A DNA stretch of 64,000 nucleotides from Hyphomonadaceae bacterium BL14 (GTDB taxonomy: Bacteria > Pseudomonadota > Alphaproteobacteria > Caulobacterales > Maricaulaceae): the NCBI GenBank assembly GCA_027627705.1, contig CP091242.1, forward strand, positions 732,076 through 796,075. The letters are read 5' to 3'. Made by a program: the position numbers and the translations under genes. Shown piece after piece: positions 36,487 to 46,963 of the stretch. The first letter of the stretch is position 1; every line of letters starts with the position of its first letter. The notes beneath the pieces are model-generated. The model did not search any database. It saw only the letters and a list, made by a program, of their open reading frames with translations, and had not been told where the DNA came from.

Positions 36487-37757
36487 CACGACGTGTGCTG
36501 GTGCTCGAAGATGATGATTCGCTGCGCTTTGTGATCTCCAAGGCCCTGTCGCGGGCCGGGTTCGATGTGCGCGCCACGGCGTCGCCCGACACGGCCATGG
36601 ACCGGATGATCCGGCGTGAAGCCGACGCGCTGGTGGCCGACGTGCTGCTGGGCCGGGAGAATTTTCTGGACCGGCTGGACGAGCTGGCCCGGCTGCGCCC
36701 CGATGCGCCGGTTGTGGTGATGAGCGCGCAGACAACCGCGGCCACCGCGCTCGGGGCCACCCGCCGCGGCGCTTACGAATATCTGCCAAAACCGTTTAAT
36801 CTCGACGAGTTGGTGGAGATTCTTGACAAGGCGCTCAAACCTTCTGGCTCCCGCGCGTCAGCGCGCGAGGAGGACATGGGCGGGCTGGTGGGCCGCGCGC
36901 CGGCCATGCAGGAGGCGTTTCAGGCGCTGGCCCGTCTGGCGCGCACGTCTGCGCCGGTCCTGATCACCGGGCCTGAGGGATCCGGCCGCGCCGCGGCGGG
37001 CCGCTGGCTGCATCGCCAGTCCGGCGGGTCTGCCCCGCTGGTGGAGGCCGGGCCGGACCGGGCGCGCCGCGACGGGCCGGTCCTGCTGGGTGAGGCAGCG
37101 GGCGGTGTGCTGCTGCTGCGCCGGGCCGAACGCTGGACGCGGGAAGTTCAGGACTGGGTGCTGGAAGCGCTTGAAACGCGCGGTGCATCGACGCCCCGCC
37201 TGATCGCGACTGCGGCTGCGGACGTGCGCGACCATCTGGCACCGGCTTTGATCGACCGTCTTGCGGTCGGGTTCGTGACCCTGCCCGCCGTGCGCACGCG
37301 CGGCGATGACCGCGCGCGTCTGTTCGCCTGGTTTCTGGAAGAGGGCGGGCAGGGCGGCTGGACGCTGAGTCCCGAGGGTGCCGCCTTCGTCAATGCCCAG
37401 GCCTGGGAGGGCGAGGTACTGCAGATCGAACGCACCGCTGCGCGCATCCGGGCGCAAGGCTTGCGGGGCGAGGTGGGGCCGGACGACATCGCGCGGGCGA
37501 TGGCCGGGCCCGCGCCCCCGGATGCGCGCGAAGCGCTGGAAGACGCCGCTGTGCGCCGGCTGGCGCAAGCCTGGGCCGCCGGATCCGCTGAATCCCTGCG
37601 TGATGTGCTGGAGACAGCCGAGCGCGCGGCCCTCAGCGCGGCGCTGGAGGCGGCAGGCGGCGTGCGTCAGGACGCGGCCCAGCGCCTGGGCATGAACCGC
37701 AATACCTTCGCCCGCCGCCTGGCGGCCCTGGGGCTGGACGGTGAGACTGCGTCCTGA
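36483..37757 (+). CDS. ntrC: NtrC-family response regulator with degenerate sigma-54 AAA+ domain
   Basis: 424 aa, shorter than typical NtrC (about 470-480). The receiver is intact (acidic residues 9-12, phosphoacceptor D53, KPF lysine loop). The central domain has lost its function signatures: Walker A reads GPEGSGRA (163-170, Arg for Lys), the GAFTGA loop and surrounding segment are missing between HRQSGGSAPL and GPVLLGEAAGG, and Walker B reads GGVLLLRRAERW without the Asp-Glu pair. The C-terminal Fis-type helix-turn-helix (AAQRLGMNRNTFARRLAALG) remains. It should bind DNA but not hydrolyse ATP or remodel sigma-54 polymerase. Confidence 0.9.
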   Translation: MTRRVLVLEDDDSLRFVISKALSRAGFDVRATASPDTAMDRMIRREADALVADVLLGRENFLDRLDELARLRPDAPVVVMSAQTTAATALGATRRGAYEYLPKPFNLDELVEILDKALKPSGSRASAREEDMGGLVGRAPAMQEAFQALARLARTSAPVLITGPEGSGRAAAGRWLHRQSGGSAPLVEAGPDRARRDGPVLLGEAAGGVLLLRRAERWTREVQDWVLEALETRGASTPRLIATAAADVRDHLAPALIDRLAVGFVTLPAVRTRGDDRARLFAWFLEEGGQGGWTLSPEGAAFVNAQAWEGEVLQIERTAARIRAQGLRGEVGPDDIARAMAGPAPPDAREALEDAAVRRLAQAWAAGSAESLRDVLETAERAALSAALEAAGGVRQDAAQRLGMNRNTFARRLAALGLDGETAS

Positions 37758-37827
37758 GCGTCACAGGTGTTGAATCCCGGCCACAGCTCGGTCATGATCC
37801 GCGCCGACTGGATCCGGGAGTGCCCCT

Positions 37828-40050
37828 TTGACCGCAGCGCTGTCCGCGCCCGCTGCCATGAAGCGGATATCGATCTTCGCCGTTGTGTTCGTCATTGCGG
37901 CCGGCGGTGTGATTGCTCTGGCGCTGATGTCGGTGAGCTCCGGCACGGTCTGGGAGCCGACCGGGCTTCTGTTCCGCTCCCTTCTGGCCCTGACCATCCT
38001 CGTGGTCGCCGGGCTGGCGATCGCCGTGGCGCTGCGTCTGGGCCGCCAGCTGCGCGGGCGCAAATTTGCCGAACCCGCGCCACGCCTGCAGATGCGCTTC
38101 ATCACCCTGTTTGCTGTCGCCGCCATTGCGCCGGCGGTGCTGATGGCCGGGTTTCACGCGCTGGTGCTCAATCGCGGTATTGAATTCTGGTTCGGCGAGC
38201 GGGTGACGACCCTGGTGGAGGCCTCCGCCGAGCTGGGCCGGGAATGGCCCAATGTGGCGCTGAGCTTTGTGCAATTGCAGATGGGCTCGCTGGCCGAGGA
38301 TTTGTCGGACCCGGCGGCGGTGCAGGGCCTGCAGGAAAGCCGCATCCTCTACCGCAATTATCTGACCCAGCAGGCCATGCTGCGCAATTTTCCGGCGGTC
38401 TATGTGATTGACAGCCAGGCGACGGTGCTGGCGCGCAGCGACGAGGCACCGGGCACGCCGCCTTTCGCAGCCCCCACGCGCTTCATGTTCGACGTGGCCG
38501 ATGACGGCGATATCGGCGCGTCCGATCCGGTGACGCGCGCCGACGCGCCCGACTATCTGCGCATGATCATCGCCATGCCCGAATATGGCGACGCCTATCT
38601 CTATGTCGTCTGGTTCGAGGACTTTTCGCTCCTGTCCGCGCCGCAGGCGGCCATTGCGTCCTTCCGCGAGGCGGTGCAGCGCGAACAGCAGATGCGCGGC
38701 AGCTTCTTCGTCGTCTATGCCCTGGCGGCGATCCTGATCTTTATTGGCGCGGTCTGGCTGGCGCTGAGCGCGTCACAGCGGGTGACGGCGCCGGTCAGCC
38801 GGCTGGTCTCGGCGGCCGAGCGCGTGCGCCGGGGCGATCTGGACGTGCGGGTTCATGTGGCGCGTGAAGATGATGAGATCGCGGCGCTGGGGCGCGCGTT
38901 CAACCGCATGACCCGCCAGCTGTCCAGCCAGCGCAAGGCGCTGGTGGAGACCAATACCGAAAACGAGCGCCGCCGCGCCTTCATCGAGGCCGTGCTGACC
39001 GGCGTCAGCGCCGGGGTGATCGGTCTGGACGCCCACAGGCGCATCACGCTGATCAATCGCGCGGGGGCCCAGATGCTGGGCCATGAACCCGAGGAGCTGG
39101 TGGGCCGGCCGCTGCACGAGGGCGCATCAGTGTTTCTGGATGTGGTGGACGAGGTCGTGCGCCGCCCCCATGAGATCGCCGAGCGCCAGATCGACATTCC
39201 GAATGCCGACGGTGCGGTGATGAATCTGAATGTGCGTGCCGGGCCCGACGAAGAGGGCGGGGTGGTGCTGACCTTTGACGATGTCACCCGTCTGGTCGGG
39301 GCCCAGCGCAATGCCGCCTGGCGCGATGTGGCCCGGCGCATCGCCCACGAGATCAAGAACCCGCTCACCCCGATCCAGCTGTCGGCCGAGCGTCTGCGGC
39401 GCAAATACCGCCGGACGGTCAACGCGGACGATCTGGAGATTTTTGACCGCTGCATCGACACCATCGTGCGCCAGGTCAGCGATATCGGGCGCATGGTGGA
39501 CGAGTTCTCGTCCTTCGCCCGCATGCCGGCACCGAATATGGAGGCGGCTGACCTCAGCGAGATCGCGCGCTCGGCCGTGTTTGCCCAGCGCGTGGCGTCG
39601 CCGTCCATCCGCCTGACACTGGACGGGCCGGAGCCCGGCCCGCTGGTGGAGTGCGACTCGCGCCTGGCCGGGCAGGCGCTGGCCAATATCCTGAAAAACG
39701 CCGCCGAAAGCGTCGCCTCGCGCATGGAGCGCGACAGCGCCAAGGTGCCGGGCCAGATCGCGGTGAGGGTGTTCGAACACGAAGGCTTTGGCGTGGTCGA
39801 GGCGCGCGATGACGGGCTGGGCTGGCCCGTGGCTGACAAGGCGCGCCTGACCGAGCCCTATATGACCACGCGCGAAAAGGGCACCGGGCTTGGCCTGGCG
39901 ATCGTTCGGCGCGTGATGGAAGATCATGGCGGGCGCCTCGATCTGGACGATCCTGCGCCGGGTGAAACCGGGGCTGTGGTGCGTCTGGCCTTTCCCTTGC
40001 TTGAAACGCGTGCGGGGCTCGACAGCCCGGCGGCGCGTGCGGAGGCGTAA
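37828..40050 (+). CDS. ntrY: Nitrogen regulation sensor kinase NtrY
   Basis: 740 aa membrane kinase. Several N-terminal hydrophobic helices (about residues 14-35, 48-70, 96-115) and a fourth near 300 enclose a periplasmic-type region. HAMP (RVTAPVSRLVSAAERVRRGD), PAS (EAVLTGVSAGVIGLDAHRRI), H-box ARRIAHEIKNPLTPIQLSAE, N-box LANILKNAAESV and GTGLGLAIV follow. Pairs with NtrX five bp downstream. Controls nitrogen, redox and cell-envelope genes in alphaproteobacteria. Confidence 0.95.
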   Translation: MTAALSAPAAMKRISIFAVVFVIAAGGVIALALMSVSSGTVWEPTGLLFRSLLALTILVVAGLAIAVALRLGRQLRGRKFAEPAPRLQMRFITLFAVAAIAPAVLMAGFHALVLNRGIEFWFGERVTTLVEASAELGREWPNVALSFVQLQMGSLAEDLSDPAAVQGLQESRILYRNYLTQQAMLRNFPAVYVIDSQATVLARSDEAPGTPPFAAPTRFMFDVADDGDIGASDPVTRADAPDYLRMIIAMPEYGDAYLYVVWFEDFSLLSAPQAAIASFREAVQREQQMRGSFFVVYALAAILIFIGAVWLALSASQRVTAPVSRLVSAAERVRRGDLDVRVHVAREDDEIAALGRAFNRMTRQLSSQRKALVETNTENERRRAFIEAVLTGVSAGVIGLDAHRRITLINRAGAQMLGHEPEELVGRPLHEGASVFLDVVDEVVRRPHEIAERQIDIPNADGAVMNLNVRAGPDEEGGVVLTFDDVTRLVGAQRNAAWRDVARRIAHEIKNPLTPIQLSAERLRRKYRRTVNADDLEIFDRCIDTIVRQVSDIGRMVDEFSSFARMPAPNMEAADLSEIARSAVFAQRVASPSIRLTLDGPEPGPLVECDSRLAGQALANILKNAAESVASRMERDSAKVPGQIAVRVFEHEGFGVVEARDDGLGWPVADKARLTEPYMTTREKGTGLGLAIVRRVMEDHGGRLDLDDPAPGETGAVVRLAFPLLETRAGLDSPAARAEA

Positions 40051-40055
40051 TACTG

Positions 40056-41465
40056 ATGTCGCGGGATATTCTGATCGTGGACGACGAGGCCGACATCCGG
40101 GAGCTCATTGGCGGGCTGCTGGAGGATGAAGGCTATGAGGCGCGCTATGCCGGCGATGCGGACAGTGCGCTGGCTGCCGTACGCCAGCGCCGCCCCTCTC
40201 TGGCCATTCTGGATGTCTGGCTTCAGGGCTCGCGGCTGGACGGGATCGAGCTGCTGGACGAGATCAAGCGCACTGATCCGCTGCTGCCCGTGGTGGTGAT
40301 TTCAGGTCATGGCACGATCGAGACCGCCGTGGCGGCGATCCGCAAGGGTGCCTATGATTTCATCGAGAAGCCGTTCAAATCCGACAAGCTTCTGATCACG
40401 GTGGAGCGCGCGCTGGAGGCCAGCCAGCTGCGCCGCGAGAATGCCGAGCTGCGCGCGCGCTCGGAGATGCAGACCGAACTGGTCGGGCGCTCGGCCGCGA
40501 TCCTCACCCTGCGCCAGACCATTGACCGGGTGGCCCCCACCAATTCGCGCGTGCTCATTTCAGGTCTGCCCGGCACGGGCAAGGAGCTGATCGCGCGCAT
40601 GATCCACGCCGCGTCCAGCCGCGCGAAGGGCGATTTCGTGCCCGTCAGCGCCGCGCTGATGGACCCGGACCGGGTGGAGCTGGAGCTGTTCGGCGCCGAG
40701 CGCGACGGCGTGGTGGAGCGCACCGGTCATCTGGAAGCGGCCCATGGCGGGACACTGTTCCTGGACGAGGTCGGCGACATGCCGCTGGCAACCCAGGGCA
40801 AGCTGTTGCGCATGCTGGTGGAACAACGCTTCCGCCGGGTTGGCGGCGCGGCGGATGTGGAGGTGAATGTGCGCGTGCTGTCATCGACCGCGCGCGACCT
40901 GCGCAGCCTGATCGGGCAGGGCCGGTTCCGCGAGGATTTGTATCACCGCCTGGCGGTGGTCCCCATCGAGATCCCGACCCTGGCCGAGCGGCGTGATGAC
41001 ATTCCCCATCTGGTGGAGCATTTCATCGAGCGCCTGACCGCAATTACCGGCCTGCCCCGCCGGCGGATCGGCGAGGATGCCATGGCCGCGCTGCAGGCCC
41101 ATGACTGGCCGGGCAATGTGCGCCAGCTGCGCAATAATGTGGAGCGCCTGCTGATCCTGGCGTCGGGCAATCCCGACGAGCCGGTGACGCTGGATCACCT
41201 GCCCGGCGAGGTGGCCGGCCGCTCTGCGAGCGCAAGCACCGGCCTCGATGCCGAGCGCATGATCGCCCTGCCGCTGCGCGACGCGCGCGAAAGCTTCGAG
41301 CGGGAATATCTGCGCGCGCAGATCAGCCGGTTTGGCGGCAATATCTCGCGCACGGCCTCGTTCATCGGCATGGAGCGCTCGGCATTGCACCGCAAGCTCA
41401 AGACGCTGGGCGTCGCCGGGCCGGGACGCGGCGATGACGAGACTGACACGGACATCCCGTCATGA
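40056..41465 (+). CDS. ntrX: Nitrogen regulation response regulator NtrX
   Basis: 469 aa. Receiver with D-x-W phosphosite in AILDVWLQGSRLDG, AAA+ domain with good Walker A (GLPGTGKELIARMIH) and Walker B (GGTLFLDEVGDMP), and a Fis-type C-terminal helix-turn-helix (ISRTASFIGMERSALHRKLK). GAFTGA is replaced by the segment LFGAERDGVVERTG, as usual in NtrX, which fits sigma-70 rather than sigma-54 control. Overlaps trkA by 4 bp. Confidence 0.95.
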   Translation: MSRDILIVDDEADIRELIGGLLEDEGYEARYAGDADSALAAVRQRRPSLAILDVWLQGSRLDGIELLDEIKRTDPLLPVVVISGHGTIETAVAAIRKGAYDFIEKPFKSDKLLITVERALEASQLRRENAELRARSEMQTELVGRSAAILTLRQTIDRVAPTNSRVLISGLPGTGKELIARMIHAASSRAKGDFVPVSAALMDPDRVELELFGAERDGVVERTGHLEAAHGGTLFLDEVGDMPLATQGKLLRMLVEQRFRRVGGAADVEVNVRVLSSTARDLRSLIGQGRFREDLYHRLAVVPIEIPTLAERRDDIPHLVEHFIERLTAITGLPRRRIGEDAMAALQAHDWPGNVRQLRNNVERLLILASGNPDEPVTLDHLPGEVAGRSASASTGLDAERMIALPLRDARESFEREYLRAQISRFGGNISRTASFIGMERSALHRKLKTLGVAGPGRGDDETDTDIPS

Positions 41466-42835
41466 AAGCGGTTGTGTGCGGCGCGGGACGCGTCGGTCAC
41501 GGGATTGCGCGCGAACTGGCCAGCGAGGGCAATGCCGTCACGGTGGTGGACTGGTCGCGCGAGCTGATCGACAAGGTGACCACCGATCTCGATGTGCGCG
41601 GCGTGGTCGGCCACGGGGCCCATCCGGATGTGCTGGAACGCGCCGGGATCGCCAATGCCGACCTGCTGGTCGCTGTCACCTATTCTGACGAAACCAACAT
41701 GGTGGCCTGCCAGGTCGCCAAGACCCTGTTCGACACGCCCACGCGCATCGCGCGGGTGCGCGCCCAGAGCTATCTTGACCGGCGCTGGGGCGATCTGTTC
41801 TCCACCGGCGGCCTGCCCATTGATGTGACCATCTCGCCGGAGCTGGAGGTCAGCCGGTCGATCCTGCAGCGGCTGGAGACGCCCGGTGCCTTTGCCACCG
41901 CGCCCTTCGCCAATTCGCGCGTCCAGATTCTCGGCCTTCGGGTCGATGAGCAGTCACCGGTGGCAGGCAGTTCGCGCGACCAGCTGCTGGAACTGTTTCC
42001 CGATCTCGGCTTCGATCTTGTGGGCATTCAGCGCGACAAGACGATCTTCATTCCCGGGGCGACCGACCAGCTGATGCCCGGCGATGACGCCTATGTCAGC
42101 GTCAAGGCTGCCCACGTCAAACGCGCGCTGGATGTGTTTGGCCGCTCGGCGCAGCGCGCCCGGCGTGTCGTCATTATCGGGGCGGGCAATATCGGCCTGT
42201 ATGTCGCGCGCGCCCTCGAGCGTGTCAGCGGGGTGCGGGTGCGCATCATCGAACGCGACAAGGCCCAGGCCGAGCGCGCCGCCGATGTGCTGCGCAAAAC
42301 GGTGGTGCTGCACGGCGATGGGATGGACCGCGACATCCTGCGCGAGGCGGGCGTGGAGGACGCCGAGCTGGCCCTGTGCCTGACCAATGACGACAAGGTC
42401 AATCTGCTCAGCGCCGTCATGGCCAAGGGCGAGGGGGCCGAGCGCTCGGTGTGCCTGGTCAATGAAGAGGCGTTCAAGTCGGTGCGCAGCGCGCTGGGCG
42501 TGAATGTCATGATTGACCCGCGCGAAGTGACCGTCTCCACCATTCTTCAGCATATCCGCCGCGGCAGGATTACCGGGCTGCAATCGCTGGCCGGAGGCGC
42601 GGCAGAAGCGCTGGAAGGCGTGGCGCTGGCGACCTCGCCGCTTGTGGGCAAACCCCTGAACGGGCTGGAGCTTCCCGAGGACGTGGCGATCTGCGCCCTG
42701 GTGCGGGGCGATGCGGTTCATTTTGCCCGGGACGCGGTGCAGATTGAGGAGAATGACCGGGTGGTGTTCTTCGCGCTGAAGGGTGCCGTGCCTAAGGTCG
42801 AACAATTGTTCCGGGTCAGCCTGCAGTACTTCTAG
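41462..42835 (+). CDS. trkA: Trk potassium uptake regulatory protein TrkA
   Basis: 457 aa peripheral membrane protein gating TrkH. Two tandem RCK units, each with an N-terminal nucleotide-binding fold (CGAGRVGHGIARELAS and IIGAGNIGLYVARALE) and a C-terminal ligand domain. Both GxGxxG motifs are intact, so NAD(H)/ATP control should work. Coupled to ntrX and followed 19 bp later by trkH, linking potassium uptake to the Ntr operon. Confidence 0.95.
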   Translation: MKAVVCGAGRVGHGIARELASEGNAVTVVDWSRELIDKVTTDLDVRGVVGHGAHPDVLERAGIANADLLVAVTYSDETNMVACQVAKTLFDTPTRIARVRAQSYLDRRWGDLFSTGGLPIDVTISPELEVSRSILQRLETPGAFATAPFANSRVQILGLRVDEQSPVAGSSRDQLLELFPDLGFDLVGIQRDKTIFIPGATDQLMPGDDAYVSVKAAHVKRALDVFGRSAQRARRVVIIGAGNIGLYVARALERVSGVRVRIIERDKAQAERAADVLRKTVVLHGDGMDRDILREAGVEDAELALCLTNDDKVNLLSAVMAKGEGAERSVCLVNEEAFKSVRSALGVNVMIDPREVTVSTILQHIRRGRITGLQSLAGGAAEALEGVALATSPLVGKPLNGLELPEDVAICALVRGDAVHFARDAVQIEENDRVVFFALKGAVPKVEQLFRVSLQYF

Positions 42836-42854
42836 CCCGTTTGGGGGACGCGTC

Positions 42855-44249
42855 ATGACCCAGTCACCGCGCCTTGTCAGAGCGCTCGGCTGGTGCGCGC
42901 TGTTCCTCGGCGCGGCCGCCACGCCCTTCATCCTGTTTGCCTGGCTGGAGGGTGCGCCGCGCGAAGCCGAAGGTTTCCTGGCCACCGCGCTGGGCGGGGT
43001 GTTTGCCGGCGGGGTCACGCTGGCGGGAACGGCCGGAACCGCGCGTCCGGCGACGGCGTCCGCATCGCTGCGCCTGGCGCTTCTGCTCTGGCTGGCCGCG
43101 CCGCTGCTGGCGGCCCCGCCGCTTATGGCCGCGTCCGGTGACATCATGACCGGGTTGTTTGAATCCTATTCGGCGCTGACCACGACCGGCGCCGTGCTGT
43201 ACGGGCCCGAGGAGCTGTCGCGTGCCGGCGTGCTGTGGCGGTGCCTGCTGGCCTGGCTGGGCGGGCTGGGCAGTCTGGTGCTCGCCGTGACGGTGTTCGC
43301 TGCCCTGGAGGACCCGGGCACCGGGCTGCGGCGCACCAGCCTTCTGACCATTGAACGTGCAGACCTGTTCACCAATTTCGGACCCGCCCTGAGGCGTCTG
43401 GGGGCCGCCTATCTCGTGGTGACCGCTGCCGGGTTAGTGTTGCTCGCCGTGACCGGCGCGGACGCGTTCGAGGCGCTGTGCCTGGCGCTGTCGGGCATGT
43501 CGACGGCCGGGCTGGCCCCCCAGAGCGGGCCACTGGCCGGATGGCTGCCGCCGGGGGCGATTTTCGTTCTGGCCCTGCTGTGCGTGCTGGGCGCGTGGAA
43601 TTTCGCCGCCTTCTACGAGATCCTCGTGCGTCACCGCGCCCGCAGCGCGTCGGGCGAGCTGCGCGCCATGGCGCTGATCACCGCCGCCATCGCTGCGGTC
43701 GCCGGGCTGGCGGCGGGCACGGGGGCGATTCTGCCGGCGGGTCTCGATGCGGTTTTCGCGATCACCACCAGCGGGTATCAGGCCACGCAGCACTTTGTCC
43801 TGCCGGTTCCGGTGCTGATCTTCCTCGCGCTGATCGGCGGCTCGGCGGTGTCCACAACCGGCGGGCTGAAACTGACCCGTGTGCTGATCCTGATGCGCCG
43901 CGCCTGGGGCGAGGTGACCTTGCTGGCCCACCCGTCGGCTGCCGTGCGCAGCCGGTATGGCGGGCGCACGCTGACCGACACGGCGTTCGCCAGCGTCGCG
44001 GTTTATGCCCTGGCCTACCCGGTTGCGCTGGGGGCAGGGGCGGTGCTGCTCGCCGCCACCGGAACCGGGTTTGAGGACGCGTGGCGCGCGGCAGGGGCGG
44101 CGATCGCCAATGCCGGGCCGCTGGCCGGGGCGGCCTATGAAACCATGCCGCCGGCAGGGCTGGCGATCGCCATATTGCTGATGGTGATCGGACGGCTGGA
44201 AATTCTGGCTGCCTTCGCGGCCCTGGGGGTGATATTTGCAGGCGATTGA
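42855..44249 (+). CDS. trkH: Trk potassium transporter membrane subunit TrkH
   Basis: 464 aa with ten or so hydrophobic helices. Pore-loop signatures are [41 protein letters not shown] and [13 protein letters not shown], the four selectivity-filter repeats of the SKT family. It imports potassium with TrkA. The first 24 residues of the open frame overlap the end of trkA, so ATG 42855 is used. It is shorter than E. coli TrkH (483 aa) and divergent from it. Confidence 0.88.
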   Translation: MTQSPRLVRALGWCALFLGAAATPFILFAWLEGAPREAEGFLATALGGVFAGGVTLAGTAGTARPATASASLRLALLLWLAAPLLAAPPLMAASGDIMTGLFESYSALTTTGAVLYGPEELSRAGVLWRCLLAWLGGLGSLVLAVTVFAALEDPGTGLRRTSLLTIERADLFTNFGPALRRLGAAYLVVTAAGLVLLAVTGADAFEALCLALSGMSTAGLAPQSGPLAGWLPPGAIFVLALLCVLGAWNFAAFYEILVRHRARSASGELRAMALITAAIAAVAGLAAGTGAILPAGLDAVFAITTSGYQATQHFVLPVPVLIFLALIGGSAVSTTGGLKLTRVLILMRRAWGEVTLLAHPSAAVRSRYGGRTLTDTAFASVAVYALAYPVALGAGAVLLAATGTGFEDAWRAAGAAIANAGPLAGAAYETMPPAGLAIAILLMVIGRLEILAAFAALGVIFAGD

Positions 44250-44353
44250 GCCTGCGCCATGCAGGTGAACATGGTTGCAGTGCAGCGAAACCGTGGTTAC
44301 CTGTTGCGTCGTGGGTCGGCCGTGGGCCGGACAAGCTGGGCGTTGCGGGGCTG

Positions 44354-44611
44354 ATGTCTAACGATAAGAAACAGAACCTTCAGGATGTCTTCCTGAATAC
44401 AGTGCGCAAGAACAAGACCGCCTTGACCATCTTTCTGGTCAATGGAGTCAAGCTGCAGGGTGTTGTGACCTGGTTTGACAACTTCTGCGTCCTTTTGCGG
44501 CGCGAAGGGCAAATCCAGCTGGTATACAAGCATGCCATTTCCACCATCATGCCGAGCCAGCCCGTCCAGCTGTTCGACAAGGATGAGGCGGACGAAGAGA
44601 ACGCTGATTGA
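44354..44611 (+). CDS. hfq: RNA chaperone Hfq
   Basis: 85 aa, normal length. Sm1 motif ([23 protein letters not shown]) and Sm2 motif (YKHAISTI) are intact, with the distal-face and rim residues expected. It pairs small RNAs with mRNAs. The 104-bp gap after trkH may contain its own promoter. The hflX start overlaps its stop, a conserved hfq-hflX arrangement. An acidic C-terminal tail ([11 protein letters not shown]) is typical for alphaproteobacteria. Confidence 0.98.
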   Translation: MSNDKKQNLQDVFLNTVRKNKTALTIFLVNGVKLQGVVTWFDNFCVLLRREGQIQLVYKHAISTIMPSQPVQLFDKDEADEENAD

Positions 44612-45942
44612 TCGAACGTCAGGCTCAGGCCGATCACGCGCTGGTCTTGCTGCCGCTGGTCGCGAAGATGGATTCGGCGCGGGCTGAAGCGCGTCTGGAA
44701 GAGGCTTGCGGGCTCGCCGAGGCGCTGGATCTGGTCACGGTCGAGGCGCGGATCGAACCGGTCCGGAAGCTGTATGCCGGTGCCTATTTCGGCTCCGGCA
44801 AGCTGGATGCGCTGGCCGAGCGCGTCGCCGAGCTGGAAGCCGGCGTGGTGATCATCGACACCGCGCTCAGCCCCGTGCAGCAGCGCAATCTGGAAAAGCG
44901 CCTCAACGCCAAGGTGGTCGACCGCACCGGGCTGATTCTCGAGATTTTCGGCCGCCGCGCCCAGACCCGTGAAGGCCGTCTGCAGGTCGAGCTGGCGCGC
45001 CTGTCCTATGAGCGCTCGCGCCTGGTGCGCACCTGGACTCACCTGGAGCGCCAGCGCGGCGGGCGCGGCTTCCTGGCCGGGCCGGGCGAAAGCCAGATCG
45101 AGACCGACCGCCGGCTGATTTCCGACAAGATGGCCAAGCTGCGCCGCGAGCTGGACGAGGTTGTGCGCACGCGCACGCTCCACCGCAAGAACCGGCAGGC
45201 AGCGCCCTGGCCCACGGTGGCGCTGGTGGGCTACACCAATGCGGGCAAGTCCACCCTGTTCAATCTGCTGTCGCGCGCGCAGGTGCTGGCCAAGGACATG
45301 CCCTTCGCCACGCTGGACCCGACGGTGCGCGCCATCCGGACGGGATCGGGGCGCAAGCTCCTGATCTCTGACACGGTGGGCTTCATCACCGATCTGCCGA
45401 CCGAACTCATTGCTGCCTTCCGCGCCACGCTGGAGGAGGTGAGGGAGGCCGACGTCCTGATCCATGTGCGTGATATGGCCGATCCCGACAATGAAGGGCG
45501 CAAGCGCGATGTGCTCGACGTGCTCGAGGCCCTGGGCGCGGGCCCACAGTCTGGCCAGACCATTATCGAAGCCTGGAACAAGGCGGACCGGCTGGACGCG
45601 GATGTACGCGAAGACCTGATGTGGCGCGCACGGGCGGCCAGCCACAGGCCCGAAGAGCCCCATGCCGTGCTGACCTCGGCCGTCTCCGGCGACGGGGTCG
45701 AGGCGCTCATGAATCTCGTGGACAGCGCTCTGTCCGAAGATGACTTCATCCTGCGCGTGAAGGCCGGACCGGGCGATGCCGCCGCCATGGCGTGGATCCA
45801 CGAGCATGGCGAGATTCTCGATGAACGCTCGGAAGCCGATACCGGGCTGGTGCATGCCGTGGTGCGCCTGAGCCAGGCCGATGCCGGCCGCTTCGGCACG
45901 CGCTTTCCGGGGCTGGGCCAGGCGGTTCGCGAGCGGTCCTGA
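44608..45942 (+). CDS. hflX: GTPase HflX
   Basis: 444 aa ribosome-associated GTPase that splits stalled 70S ribosomes. N-terminal HflX domain ([45 protein letters not shown]) followed by the G domain: [18 protein letters not shown] (G1), [14 protein letters not shown] (G3), NKADR (G4). Apparent TTG start overlaps the hfq stop; a start somewhat downstream is possible. Confidence 0.95.
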   Translation: MIERQAQADHALVLLPLVAKMDSARAEARLEEACGLAEALDLVTVEARIEPVRKLYAGAYFGSGKLDALAERVAELEAGVVIIDTALSPVQQRNLEKRLNAKVVDRTGLILEIFGRRAQTREGRLQVELARLSYERSRLVRTWTHLERQRGGRGFLAGPGESQIETDRRLISDKMAKLRRELDEVVRTRTLHRKNRQAAPWPTVALVGYTNAGKSTLFNLLSRAQVLAKDMPFATLDPTVRAIRTGSGRKLLISDTVGFITDLPTELIAAFRATLEEVREADVLIHVRDMADPDNEGRKRDVLDVLEALGAGPQSGQTIIEAWNKADRLDADVREDLMWRARAASHRPEEPHAVLTSAVSGDGVEALMNLVDSALSEDDFILRVKAGPGDAAAMAWIHEHGEILDERSEADTGLVHAVVRLSQADAGRFGTRFPGLGQAVRERS

Positions 45943-45966
45943 TCGGCGTCCGGGTGACGGCGCGCT

Positions 45967-46839
45967 CTAGCCCTTGCGCTCTTCCAGCTTGGCCTCGAGC
46001 CAGTGGGATTCCATCACATCCAGATTCACATCGCTACAGGTTTTGCCTTCTGCGGCAAGGCGTTGTTCGATCCAGCGGAAGCGGCGCTCGAATTTGGCGT
46101 TGGCGCTGCGCAGCGCCGCTTCAGGGTCCACCGACAGCTTGCGCGACAGGTTGGAGATGACGAAGAGGAGATCGCCCAGCTCTTCGGCCACATGGTCCTG
46201 ATCGCCCGAAGCGATGGCCTCACGAACCTCGCCAAGCTCTTCATCCAGCTTGGAAAACACCTCTTCGGCTGACGGCCAGTCGAAGCCAACGCGCGCGGCG
46301 CGTTTCGTCAGCTTTTCCGCGCGCACCAGGGCGGGCAGGGCGAGGGGTATATTGGCCAGCAGAGACGTGTCGGGCGAGCCTTTGCTGGCGCGCTCCTGTG
46401 CCTTTTGTGCCTCCCACGCGCGGGTCTGGCTGGCCGCGTCGCGTTCCTCGCCATCCCCGAACACATGAGGATGGCGCCGCAGCATCTTGTCTGAGATGCC
46501 GGCAGCGACATCCTCGAACCGGAAATAGCCCGCTTCCTGCGCCATCTGGCTGTGGAACACGACCTGGAGGAGGAGATCGCCCAGCTCCTCGCGCAAGTCT
46601 GTCATGTCGCCACGCTCAATGGCGTCGCAGACCTCATACGCTTCTTCCAGCGTGTAGGGCGCGATGGAGCGGAAATCCTGCTCCAGATCCCAGGGGCAGC
46701 CGCCCTCGAGATCGCGCAGCGCCTCCATGATCGACAGGAGGCGCGCGATGGGGTCTGCGGCAGGATCAGTCACCGGCGTGCATTTGCGGCGCTGCTGGCG
46801 ATTGAGCTGCGGATCAGCCGCTGAAGTCATCTCATCCAT
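45967..46839 (-). CDS. mazG: Nucleoside triphosphate pyrophosphohydrolase MazG
   Basis: 290 aa. Two all-alpha NTP-PPase domains: the first has CPWDLEQDFRSIAPYTLEEAYEV and LREELGDLLLQVVFHSQMA; the second has EEVFSKLDEELGEVREAIA and HVAEELGDLLFVISNLSRKL. The ExxE and ExxD metal motifs are conserved. Removes non-canonical NTPs. Downstream starts (ATG 46827 or a GTG about 20 codons in) are possible because the first residues are not conserved. Convergent with hflX. Confidence 0.95.
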   Translation of the reverse strand: MDEMTSAADPQLNRQQRRKCTPVTDPAADPIARLLSIMEALRDLEGGCPWDLEQDFRSIAPYTLEEAYEVCDAIERGDMTDLREELGDLLLQVVFHSQMAQEAGYFRFEDVAAGISDKMLRRHPHVFGDGEERDAASQTRAWEAQKAQERASKGSPDTSLLANIPLALPALVRAEKLTKRAARVGFDWPSAEEVFSKLDEELGEVREAIASGDQDHVAEELGDLLFVISNLSRKLSVDPEAALRSANAKFERRFRWIEQRLAAEGKTCSDVNLDVMESHWLEAKLEERKG

Positions 46840-46963
46840 GCTTTCTATCCATTTGCCTTCAGGAAGGGGTGCGCAGATTGGGCCCGGGCGTCAACTGACG
46901 CTGGCTGAAATGCCTTGCGGGTCTCTCAGCCCGAACGACGCAAAACCGCGTGAGAGGCGAGCC

